A DNA stretch of 25,972 nt from JBHIBA01 sp046758845 (GTDB lineage: Bacteria > UBA8248 > JACPRG01 > G963555815): positions 1 to 25,972 of the forward strand of contig JBHIBA010000030.1 in NCBI GenBank assembly GCA_046758845.1, in the 5' to 3' direction. Under the pieces are notes generated by a model. It was given only the letters and a program-made list of their open reading frames with translations. It was not told where the DNA came from and did no database searches. Both the position numbers and the translations under genes were made by a program. Below are positions 7,484 to 15,069 of the stretch, in pieces (the first letter of the stretch is position 1; each line of letters begins with the position of its first letter).

Positions 7484-8757
7484 TCCGGCTTCACCCAATC
7501 TTCGGGGATTTCCACCCGGACCTTCAAAATCCGCCTTCCCCGCATTTCGGCGACCGTGAAGGCGAGACCGTCTCGCGTGACCCTCTCCCCGACTTCGGGC
7601 GCCTGGCCGAGGAGGCCCATCACGAATCTCCCGAGCGTGTCGGCCGGGCTTTCAGGAAGACTAAGGCCCAGCCTCTCTTGCACTTCGTGGACGGGCATGC
7701 GCCCGGAGATGAGGTATCGGCCTTCTTCGAGAGCGACGAAGTCGCCCTGCGCGCCCCCTTCGGGGGTTTCCCGGAACTCGCCGAAAAGCTCCTCCAGCAC
7801 GTCCTCCAGCGTCACCAGGCCGACCAGATCCCCGAATTCGTCCACGACCAGCGCGAGGTGTGTCTTCCTCCGCTTGAAGTCGTGGAACAGGTCGCTCACC
7901 TTTTTGCTCGGGGGGACGAAGTAGGGCTCACGCAGGGGAAGCCGCTGGCCGGCTTTCGGTCCGGCCGCGCCCCGCACGAGGGGCAGAAGGTCCTTGGAGT
8001 GAAGGATGCCCATCACGTTGCCAAGATTGCTCCGGTACACCGGGATCCGGGAGTGGGGGTTTTTCCGGATGGCCTCGAGGATCTGGGGGATCTCCATGTG
8101 GTAGGAGAGGCGAAAGATGTCCGGGCGGGGCACCATGATCTCGGAAACCAGCGTGTCGCCGAACTCGAAGACCTTGTGGATCAGTTCGCGCTCCTGATCC
8201 TCCAGTTCCCCCACTTCATGCCCGATGTCGATCAGGGTGCGGAATTCGTCCTCGGAGAGGATGTTGTCCGCCGTCGGCCGGCCGCCGCCGAGGCTTCGGA
8301 TGATCCAGTCGGAGGCCTGACGGAAGACCCACCGCAGGGGTGTAGCGAGAACGGAGAAGACCGCGATGGGGCGGGCCACCCAGCGGGAAACCGTCTCCGG
8401 TCTCCGAAGGGCGATGGACTTGGGCGTGATCTCGCCGACCACCATGAGAATGGGCGTCATGATCAACACGGCCAGCCACTTGTAGTCCTCACCCAGCCAG
8501 GAAATCACCAGGGAGGCGACAATGGCCGAGGCGGCCAGATTGACCGTCTCGTTCCCCATCAGGATGGAGATGATCAGGCGGCGAGGCCGGGCCAGCAGGT
8601 CCGAGATCACCTGAGCGACGGCCACCCTCTGGGCCTTCAGGTGCTCCAGCCGCGTCTGCCGCAGACTGAACAGCGCGACCTCCGACGCGGAAAAGAACGC
8701 CGAGAGACCCATCAAAACGAAAAAGGCGAGAATGCGCGGGAGGAGGGAGATTTCCAT
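7480..8757 (-). CDS. CorC/HlyC-type (CNNM family) membrane protein, first of tandem pair
   Basis: This 425-residue inner-membrane protein is a divergent paralogue of its downstream neighbour. The DUF21/CNNM membrane domain spans about 1-190, with FFSASEVALFSLRQTRLEHL (about 21-40) and GEITPKS (108-114). A CBS pair follows from about LVSEIMVPRPDIFRLS to LVVDEFGDLVGLVTLEDVLEEL. The last 85 residues form the CorC_HlyC domain. The family is associated with magnesium or cobalt export or homeostasis, with the CBS pair sensing nucleotides. The ATG at 8757 has only a weak ribosome site. A 44-codon open frame ends directly before this ATG, so translation could be coupled to a leader peptide, but that frame is unproven. 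Confidence 0.93.
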   Translation of the reverse strand: MEISLLPRILAFFVLMGLSAFFSASEVALFSLRQTRLEHLKAQRVAVAQVISDLLARPRRLIISILMGNETVNLAASAIVASLVISWLGEDYKWLAVLIMTPILMVVGEITPKSIALRRPETVSRWVARPIAVFSVLATPLRWVFRQASDWIIRSLGGGRPTADNILSEDEFRTLIDIGHEVGELEDQERELIHKVFEFGDTLVSEIMVPRPDIFRLSYHMEIPQILEAIRKNPHSRIPVYRSNLGNVMGILHSKDLLPLVRGAAGPKAGQRLPLREPYFVPPSKKVSDLFHDFKRRKTHLALVVDEFGDLVGLVTLEDVLEELFGEFRETPEGGAQGDFVALEEGRYLISGRMPVHEVQERLGLSLPESPADTLGRFVMGLLGQAPEVGERVTRDGLAFTVAEMRGRRILKVRVEIPEDWVKPE

Positions 8758-8927
8758 CTAACCGCTGAGAGGGAAGGGGGAGGCGGGGGTGGAGGTCATG
8801 GGGTGCGCCGGGCTGTCGGTGCGCGGCCGCCCTCGGGCGCTCCTGACCGGCCCAAAGCCGTGTTCAAAAGGTTCGTCTGACTCGTTGCTCATCTTTTCCG
8901 GGTCCGGCTGGACCCTCCAGCTCCCCC

Positions 8928-9791
8928 TCAGAGCGCGAGGCTCTTCAGATAATCCCGAAAAGTTTCCGATATATCCGGCCGCTTGAGGGCCAGCTCGACC
9001 GTCGCCTCCAAGAATCCCAAGACGTTTCCGGCGTCGTATCTCCTTCCCTCGAACACGAGGCCGAAGACGGGCTGTTCCCGGCACAGGACCCGAAGACCGT
9101 CCGTGAGCTGGATCTCCCCGCGCCGGTCGCGTTCCGTCTTGCTCAGGATATCAAAGATCTCCGGTGTCAGCACGTATCGGCCGATGACCGCCAGGTGGGA
9201 AGGCGCGTCCTCCGGGGCGGGCTTTTCCACCAGGTCGCGGATCCGCCAGACTCGATCCCGAACCCGATCTCCCGCAATGACTCCGTAAGCGCCGATCCGC
9301 TCGCGAGGGATTTCTTCCACCGCCACGACCGATCCGCCGGTTTCGTTGAAGAGGTCGATGGCCTGGGCCGTCACGGGTTTTTCCGAGTCGATGATATCGT
9401 CGCCCAGGATCACGACGAACGGCTCGTCTCCGACCACGTCCCGGGCGCACAGGATCGCATGCCCCAGGCCCAGGGTTTCCTTTTGGCGGATGTAGACGCA
9501 TTGGACCATGTCGGAGATGGCCCGCACCTCCTCGAGGGCGGCCGTCTGGCCCTTTTTCTCCAAGACCTGCTCCAGCTCCACGGAAACGTCAAAGTGGTCC
9601 TCGATGGCCCTCTTCCCCCGGCCGGTGACGAAGATGATGTCGTCAACACCTGAAGCCTTGGCCTCCTCCACTCCGTACTGAATGAGGGGTTTGTCCAGCA
9701 GGGGGAGCATTTCTTTGGGCGAGGCCTTGGTGGCGGGGAGGAAGCGGGTCCCCAGCCCGGCGACCGGAAACACGGCTTTTCGGACCTTCAA
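8928..9791 (-). CDS. galU: UTP--glucose-1-phosphate uridylyltransferase
   Basis: This enzyme makes UDP-glucose and pyrophosphate from UTP and glucose 1-phosphate, supplying glycan, lipopolysaccharide and trehalose pathways in the cytoplasm. The N-terminal nucleotide-binding signature KAVFPVAGLGTRFLPATK is at about 5-22, with SPKEMLP following. Further family blocks are ETLGLGHAILCA, VVILGDDIID, VEKPAPEDAPS and GEIQLTDGLR. The length of 287 residues matches GalU proteins (about 290). I chose the TTG at 9791, which gives the typical start M-KVRKAVFP and has AAAAAAGG 7 bases upstream. The same frame stays open to 10025, but that extension shows no conserved sequence and runs through the promoter. 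Confidence 0.93.
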   Translation of the reverse strand: MKVRKAVFPVAGLGTRFLPATKASPKEMLPLLDKPLIQYGVEEAKASGVDDIIFVTGRGKRAIEDHFDVSVELEQVLEKKGQTAALEEVRAISDMVQCVYIRQKETLGLGHAILCARDVVGDEPFVVILGDDIIDSEKPVTAQAIDLFNETGGSVVAVEEIPRERIGAYGVIAGDRVRDRVWRIRDLVEKPAPEDAPSHLAVIGRYVLTPEIFDILSKTERDRRGEIQLTDGLRVLCREQPVFGLVFEGRRYDAGNVLGFLEATVELALKRPDISETFRDYLKSLAL

Positions 9792-9798
9792 CGCCACG

Positions 9799-9806
9799 CC
9801 TTTTTT
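9799..9806 (-). promoter_or_regulatory. Ribosome binding site deciding the galU TTG start
   Basis: The minus strand reads AAAAAAGG, ending 7 bases before the TTG at 9791. The alternative in-frame ATG at 9842 and GTG at 9797 lack a properly spaced site, so this motif decides the start. Confidence 0.55.
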
Positions 9807-9874
9807 GTGGCTGCGCCCACGCCTAACCCCATTGGATGGCATCTGCTCTTTCGGGATCGATGGTCTAAAGCAAA

Positions 9875-9904
9875 AAAATACTCTACCGCCGGCCTCGGCG
9901 TCAA
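9875..9904 (-). promoter_or_regulatory. Promoter of galU
   Basis: On the minus strand TTGACG (9899-9904) is followed by an 18-base spacer and TATTTT (9875-9880). Transcription would begin near 9868, giving a leader of about 77 bases before the TTG start. It shows that galU is transcribed separately from the upstream glycosyltransferase gene. Confidence 0.6.
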
Positions 9905-10107
9905 CTTGCCCAACACATTTCGCGTGACGAGAGGAGACGCTGGAAAGGACCGAGAGTCTTGAGTCGAAGGCGGAGGGACCCCGACGCCTGCAGTGAATTG
10001 CTCTGAGGGAGTTGAGGCTTGTCACAGCGCTCCGAGCGAAAATTGGCCCTCAACGAGCGACGCTCGCACCGAATTGACGACGCTCAGGACGCTTCTGCAG
10101 TGGTCCT
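9905..10107. other. Intergenic region between the GT9-like gene and galU
   Basis: The gene-free stretch from the galU start to the GT9-like stop is 316 bases (9792-10107). It contains the galU promoter and ribosome site listed separately. The remainder holds repeated short motifs: CGAGCGA at 10033 and 10054 (21 bases apart) and a perfect small palindrome CGAGCG-A-CGCTCG at 10054-10066. GACGCTC also recurs at 10059 and 10079. I see no convincing terminator with a T-run for the GT9-like gene, no tRNA and no convincing small gene. Confidence 0.5.
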
Positions 10108-12129
10108 TTAGGGAGAGAAAAGCGGTGGCCGATCCCCACGTACAACGTCCAGACACGAAACTCCACGGGGCTCCTCCCCGGATGGAGCGCGCTTGGTGGG
10201 ATCTGCACCCATCGGAGGGCGCAACTGCCGATATGCTGCCAACACCTGCCCAACCAATTCCGCTTGCTGCTCCGGATTAAATGGTCCGTTACCGGCGCGG
10301 ACGAGCTTGATGGTTCGGGGCCCAGTCGGTTTCCAGCGGTCCGCGAAGAGCGGGAGCGGATAGCCTGCGAAGACCGCCACAACATCACGTCCCAACGCCG
10401 CCGCCAGGTGGTGGCCTTGGGAGTCGTAGCCCACGTAGAGATGGCTTCGGGTGACCAGGCTGCCAAGCTTCCCAATCGGACCCTGGAAGGAGACCACAGC
10501 CTGGGGTGTCTGGCGAAACGCTTCGAACAGCACCTGGGCAAGCTGATCGAAGTTCTCATGCATGAAGAAGTGCTCAACGCGCCATTCGATCTTCCGACTC
10601 TTCCGTCTCTGGTCTTCTAGGAACTCTCGCACCGTGGCGAGCTGACCCGTTTCCGTGTTCCGGTTGACCTCCTCCCAGCTGGCGAGAATGTTCCCTTCGC
10701 GATCCCGGAAGGTAACGTGTACGTGCGTTACGTCGCGTAAGTGGTCGGCCGAGATGGATTGACTCCGTCGATCTTCATACCTGCGCTCACCCTGTCCGGG
10801 AATCGTCACAATGCGTCCATCCACGAGGCGCAGGACTTCCACCGTCGGAACCTCAAGACCTCGAACAAGCTCGTTGGCTTGCGTCTCTTCCTCCCAACCA
10901 AGCCCTTTGTCGAGGATCACCGTCGCTCCCTCAGCGAGCAGACAGGGGATCAGCTCGCGTTCGAACGGTGACGCGATCCGCTCGCTTTCCGTGCCATCCC
11001 AGATCCGTTTGTCCTGGTTGCCTCCAACACCCAGGTTGATCGCGACCACCAGAGGCCGTCCATCCAGCCTCAAGCGTCGAAAGACCTCTTCGCCGAAGGC
11101 GTCATCCTGGGGGCGGAGGTGGAGCGTCGGGTAGAGCGGCCGGTTCTCGGGATCGGGACCGAAGACCGTTTCCAGCCACTGCTGGAGATCCTCCCCCTGA
11201 CTTGAAATGGCTGTCCCCTGAGCCAGCACATCATCTGCGACGGTGCCATCCCAGAAGAAGTGTCGTTGGGCTTCCTCAGCGACCGGCATGAATGGTAAAA
11301 GTCCGCTCTGGCTAATCCGCGAGTTCAGATTCACGATGAACCACTGGTCATCGCGACCCAACCCCTGGGTCTCTCTGCGTACCGCCTCTGCAGCTTCGGG
11401 CCAGGCGAGGAATCGCTCCACCAGTTCACCGTGGCGCGCGTACCGCAGTTGACGGATCCCAATCTGGGGGTCTCCACCAAACAGCTGTTCAAGCTCTCGG
11501 TCGCCGAAGAGGACAATCTCTGCCTGGGGAAACCTTCGTCGCATCTTCTCGATGGCCAAGCTGGTCAACGCGATATCCGCCCCGATGGTGACCCTTGAGA
11601 AGAGCAAGACCTTGCGCACCCGTAGGGCCCCTGTGTGATCCAGGCGCTTAGGCAAGCGCTGCTGGCGCACGCGCTGGCCCATGTCCTCCTCGGTGTTTAG
11701 ACCAAAGGCCGTCAACCGGTCATGGAACCCCTGGGTCTGTGGCAGAGCTCGTACACGCATGATTGTGCGGGCCAGGACCGCTTGCTGGGCCAGGAGGTCG
11801 GACCGCTGGAATGTATCGGCCAGACGCTCGATGAGGCCGCTGAAATATGCGGACGTCGCGGGCTTGGCCAGCTCCGGGTCGTCCAGGGTCGCAAGATCCG
11901 TTAGCAGGTCCGCCGCCTCAAGGAACAGCAGGCCGTGGCGGTGGCCTTGCATGAAGAGCTCAACGGCTTCCTGGGCTGTTTGGGCGGTCCACTCCGCACC
12001 CAACCTGCCGGCGGCCTTTCGAGTCCGCAGTTCACTGCGCAGATCCTTAATCCGCTTGTTCAGCCGCGCCTCACTCATCTCCTGTTTGGCCCGTCGCATC
12101 CCGGAAATGGCTCGCCCAGAGACGCCCAT
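10108..12129 (-). CDS. Large GT9-like (heptosyltransferase-fold) glycosyltransferase
   Basis: This is a 673-residue protein (from the ATG at 12129) with a GT-B glycosyltransferase core of the ADP-heptose:LPS heptosyltransferase (GT9) type. The first Rossmann half starts near residue 170 with VRKVLLFSRVTIGADIALTS and RRRFPQAEIVLFG. The second half starts near 358 (LVVAINLGVGG) and ends with the donor-site-like segment GYDSQGHHLAAALG (about 567-580). It is about twice the usual length (320-350). A helical N-terminal region of about 165 residues and an insert of about 120 residues (roughly 420-545) inside the second domain are unexplained. The ATG at 12129 has GAGG 9 bases upstream and lies 11 bases after the HD gene's stop; an ATG at 12078 or TTG at 12159 are alternatives. 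There is no signal peptide or membrane segment. Donor and acceptor are unknown. Confidence 0.75.
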   Translation of the reverse strand: MGVSGRAISGMRRAKQEMSEARLNKRIKDLRSELRTRKAAGRLGAEWTAQTAQEAVELFMQGHRHGLLFLEAADLLTDLATLDDPELAKPATSAYFSGLIERLADTFQRSDLLAQQAVLARTIMRVRALPQTQGFHDRLTAFGLNTEEDMGQRVRQQRLPKRLDHTGALRVRKVLLFSRVTIGADIALTSLAIEKMRRRFPQAEIVLFGDRELEQLFGGDPQIGIRQLRYARHGELVERFLAWPEAAEAVRRETQGLGRDDQWFIVNLNSRISQSGLLPFMPVAEEAQRHFFWDGTVADDVLAQGTAISSQGEDLQQWLETVFGPDPENRPLYPTLHLRPQDDAFGEEVFRRLRLDGRPLVVAINLGVGGNQDKRIWDGTESERIASPFERELIPCLLAEGATVILDKGLGWEEETQANELVRGLEVPTVEVLRLVDGRIVTIPGQGERRYEDRRSQSISADHLRDVTHVHVTFRDREGNILASWEEVNRNTETGQLATVREFLEDQRRKSRKIEWRVEHFFMHENFDQLAQVLFEAFRQTPQAVVSFQGPIGKLGSLVTRSHLYVGYDSQGHHLAAALGRDVVAVFAGYPLPLFADRWKPTGPRTIKLVRAGNGPFNPEQQAELVGQVLAAYRQLRPPMGADPTKRAPSGEEPRGVSCLDVVRGDRPPLFSP

Positions 12130-12140
12130 CCTCCCGAACC

Positions 12141-12794
12141 TCACCCAACGCACGAGCAATCGACAGCTTCTTCCCGATGCCGTTTGATGTTTCCCCTGAT
12201 TCGCTCCGGCGGGCCAACGGGCTTTTTCCCTTTTTCTTGCGCCTTTTTCCGATCCCTGGCCAGATCGACCTCAACGCCGTCCTCGGACAGCATCCACAGC
12301 CGGTCGGCCTCCCGATGGAACCAGAGCAGCCAGTCGTCCTTCTTAAACAGCCACTGGCCTGTAATCGCTTCCTCATATTCCTGAATCGAGGGATCATCAT
12401 GGTGGGCAATGATGCGTGTGATCCGCGCGATATCTTCCCTTGAAAACGTCTGGCCAAACTCCTTGTTGTAGCCGGCTAATTTTTCCTTGGCTGGCTGAAC
12501 CCCTTTTTTCATGTGTGCCCGGCGACCCTCAATGGCTTCTTGGCTCATTACCTCGCGCTTCGGGCCTGGAGGCGTGCCTTCGATATCCCGCTTCCGTATC
12601 CTGCCTTCTCTTGTAACGGTGTCCCCGATATCGTGCAGGAGGGCGGCGACCACACCCCACCTTATCACGGCCTTGGAGGCCCTTTCACCCAGTAGGATCT
12701 CTGACATGAATTTCACCACATGGGCTGCGTGATGGACGGGGTTTCCGCGGCGCGCCTCGATCGGGTACGGCAAGACCATCGGATAAAGGTTCAT
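12141..12794 (-). CDS. HD-domain phosphohydrolase-like protein
   Basis: This 217-residue, probably cytoplasmic protein has the metal-binding pattern of the HD superfamily. Histidines H21/H22 lie in NPVHHAAHVV, the HD pair is H54-D55 in ALLHDIGD, H131/H132-D133 lie in IIAHHDDPS, and the later aspartate is D163 in READRLWML. Such domains hydrolyse phosphate esters, often of nucleotides or ppGpp. No synthetase, GGDEF or response-regulator domain is attached, so the substrate is open. The C-terminus (about 178-210) is strongly charged, with many K and R, and might bind nucleic acid or a membrane surface. The ATG at 12794 has AAGGTGG 7 bases upstream; an upstream extension to 12878 is rejected. 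The GT9-like gene follows after 11 bases, so the two are probably co-transcribed. Confidence 0.85.
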   Translation of the reverse strand: MNLYPMVLPYPIEARRGNPVHHAAHVVKFMSEILLGERASKAVIRWGVVAALLHDIGDTVTREGRIRKRDIEGTPPGPKREVMSQEAIEGRRAHMKKGVQPAKEKLAGYNKEFGQTFSREDIARITRIIAHHDDPSIQEYEEAITGQWLFKKDDWLLWFHREADRLWMLSEDGVEVDLARDRKKAQEKGKKPVGPPERIRGNIKRHREEAVDCSCVG

Positions 12795-13012
12795 CCCAAT
12801 TCCACCTTCTCCAACTATCCCAGGCTTTTGCGCCTGAGCTTTAACCGGGCGCTTGTGCACCCGAACGACGCCCGGCACGGCAACCTGCCACGAGACAATA
12901 TTCCCCCTACCCCCCGCCGTCTATCTACGCCGGAGGCGGTCAGCCAGGCACCAAGCGTAACCGGCTTACCCCCTCCAGAATAACGGCGAACAGTTCCCTG
13001 GATGCGGCCGCC

Positions 13013-15067
13013 TCAGCCAGCATCCGTCCACTGGCGAAAAGTCTTCTCGTCCACGATCTTGATTTCCAGTTCTTGCGCCTTCTTCAGCTTGCTCCCGCCC
13101 GCATCTCCCGCCACGACGAGGTCGGTGTTCTTGCTGACCGAAGGGGCCACGCGGGCCCCCCGGGATTCGGCCAGGCGCTTCGCCTCATCCCTCGCAATCG
13201 ACAGCGCTCCGGTGAAGACGACGGTCTTGCCCGCCAGGGGGCCCTCGGCTTGACCGGCCTTCTGTTCTTTTGACAAGGGGGCGGGCCAGCCGACCCTCGC
13301 CTGGCTCCGCAGTCTTCGGATGACTTCCCGGTTCTCCTTCCGGCGGAAGAAATCGACGATACTTTTCGCCACGATCTCTCCCACTTCGCGCGTCTGGACG
13401 AGGTCTTCCACGCTGGCTTCCATCAGGGAATCCAGGTCGCCGAACTCCTCGGCCAAGACCGCCGCGACGTGTTCGCCGACGTGGCGGATTCCCAGCCCGA
13501 AGAGAAAACGGGCCAGGGTGGTCCCCCGGCTGGCCTCCAAAGCCGCCAGAAGGTTCGAGGCGGATTTCTCGGCCATCCGCTCCAGTTCCGAGAGGGTCTC
13601 CTTGTCCAGCCGGTAGAGGTCCGCGACGTTTTTGACGAGTCCCCGGTCCACCAGTTGAGCCACCAGCTTTTCCCCCAGGCCGTCGATATCCAGGGCTTTT
13701 TTCGAGGCGAAGTGGCGGATGGCCTCTTTGAGCTGAGCGGGGCAGGAAAACCCGTTGGTGCAGCGGTGAGCCGCCTCCCCTTCGACCCTTTCAACCGAAG
13801 CCCCGCATTCCGGGCACGTTTTCGGCATCTTGAAGGGGCGCGCGCCCGGCGGACGCCTCTCCGGGACCACCTTGACCACCTCGGGGATGACATCGCCCGC
13901 CCGCTGAACCCAGACGGTGTCCCCCACCCGGACGTCTTTCCTCTCCACTTCGTCCTGGTTATGCAGGGTCGCCCGGCTCACCTCCACCCCGCCCACGCGG
14001 ACCGGCCGGAGATGGGCGACGGGCGTCAGCGTGCCGGTCCGCCCCACCTGGGCCGCAATGTCCTCGACCACCGTCGTCGCCTGCCGGGGCTTGAACTTGT
14101 AAGCCACCGCCCATCGCGGACTCCGGGCCGTCTCCCCCAGGGCGGTCTGAAGACCGAAATCGTTGACCTTCACGACGATGCCGTCCATCTCAGAATCCAG
14201 CTCTTCGCGCAGGGGTTCGAGTTCTCGGTAATAGGCCAACACCTCGTCGATCCCCCGGCAAAGCCGCGCCCGGTCGCTGGTCCGAAGGCCCCATTGGTTC
14301 AGGCGCTGAAGGGTTTCCCATTGGGTGGATGGCCGGGCCTTCGAGGAGCCGTCCTCCTCCAGGCGTCCCACGCCGTAGCAGCAAATGGTCAGCGGTCTTC
14401 TGGCCGTGGTGGAAGAATCGAGCTGGCGCAAAGAGCCGGCGGCCGCATTCCGGGGGTTGGCGAAAAGGGGCTCGGCGGCGGCCTCGCGCTCCCGGTTGAG
14501 TTGACGGAAGGCCTCCAGGCCCAGGTACACCTCCCCCCGGACTTCCAGCAGGCGGGGTGGAGACTTCGTCCGCAGGCGAAGGGGGATGGCCCGGACGGTT
14601 TTCAGGTTCTGCGTCACGTCCTCCCCGGTCACCCCGTCGCCGCGCGTGGAGCCGGTCTCCAGTCGTCCGGCGCGGTAGATGAGCTCGACCGCCACCCCGT
14701 CCAGCTTGGGTTCGGCCACATATTCCAGCCGCTCGGGGGCTTGGATGCCCTCGGCCGCAAGGAATCGTTTGACGCGGGCCTCAAACTCCTGCGTTTCCTC
14801 CTCGCTGACGGTGTTGTCCAGGCTCAGCATGGGGATGTGGTGGCGGACCGTTCCGAAGGCCTCCAGGGGGGGCGCACCGATGCGCTGCGTGGGGGAATTC
14901 GGAAGAATTAACCCCGGGTGCTCCTCCTCCAGGGAGATAAGCTCCCGCATCAGGGCGTCGTACTCAGCGTCGGAAATTTCCGGGTCGTCCAGGACGTAGT
15001 AGCGGTAGTTATGGTGCTCGATGGCCTCGACCAGGTCGGCCATCCGCTTTGGTGCGGTTTCCTTCAT
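13013..15067 (-). CDS. ligA: NAD-dependent DNA ligase
   Basis: This enzyme seals nicks in DNA during replication and repair, using NAD+. The 684-residue length is normal for LigA. The domain Ia start YRYYVLDDPEISDAEYD is at 21-37 and the adenylated lysine is K121 in KLDG. TRGDGVTGEDVTQN (about 141-154), RGEVYL (177-182) and NPRNAAAGSLRQLD (204-217) complete the nucleotidyltransferase motifs. An OB fold follows, then a zinc finger with C418, C421, C436 and C442, helix-hairpin-helix repeats (about 455-570) and a BRCT domain (about 608-684). The ATG at 15067 lies just 2 bases past the apgM stop codon, so translation is probably coupled. A frame open to 15877 is an overlap artefact. It is the last gene of the long tol cluster. 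Confidence 0.97.
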   Translation of the reverse strand: MKETAPKRMADLVEAIEHHNYRYYVLDDPEISDAEYDALMRELISLEEEHPGLILPNSPTQRIGAPPLEAFGTVRHHIPMLSLDNTVSEEETQEFEARVKRFLAAEGIQAPERLEYVAEPKLDGVAVELIYRAGRLETGSTRGDGVTGEDVTQNLKTVRAIPLRLRTKSPPRLLEVRGEVYLGLEAFRQLNREREAAAEPLFANPRNAAAGSLRQLDSSTTARRPLTICCYGVGRLEEDGSSKARPSTQWETLQRLNQWGLRTSDRARLCRGIDEVLAYYRELEPLREELDSEMDGIVVKVNDFGLQTALGETARSPRWAVAYKFKPRQATTVVEDIAAQVGRTGTLTPVAHLRPVRVGGVEVSRATLHNQDEVERKDVRVGDTVWVQRAGDVIPEVVKVVPERRPPGARPFKMPKTCPECGASVERVEGEAAHRCTNGFSCPAQLKEAIRHFASKKALDIDGLGEKLVAQLVDRGLVKNVADLYRLDKETLSELERMAEKSASNLLAALEASRGTTLARFLFGLGIRHVGEHVAAVLAEEFGDLDSLMEASVEDLVQTREVGEIVAKSIVDFFRRKENREVIRRLRSQARVGWPAPLSKEQKAGQAEGPLAGKTVVFTGALSIARDEAKRLAESRGARVAPSVSKNTDLVVAGDAGGSKLKKAQELEIKIVDEKTFRQWTDAG

Positions 15068-15069
15068 CG

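Noticed and set aside
7678..8880. 400-codon plus-strand frame opposite the first CNNM gene
   Set aside because: It is an antisense shadow rich in His, Asp and Gly; the minus-strand frame has clear membrane and CBS domains.
8907..8921. GCTGGA-CCC-TCCAGC hairpin just after galU as a terminator
   Set aside because: The 6-bp stem is real but is not followed by a T-run in the direction of transcription.
9792..10025. 78-codon N-terminal extension of galU
   Set aside because: No conserved sequence is present, it covers the likely promoter, and the standard GalU start follows a well-placed ribosome site at the TTG.
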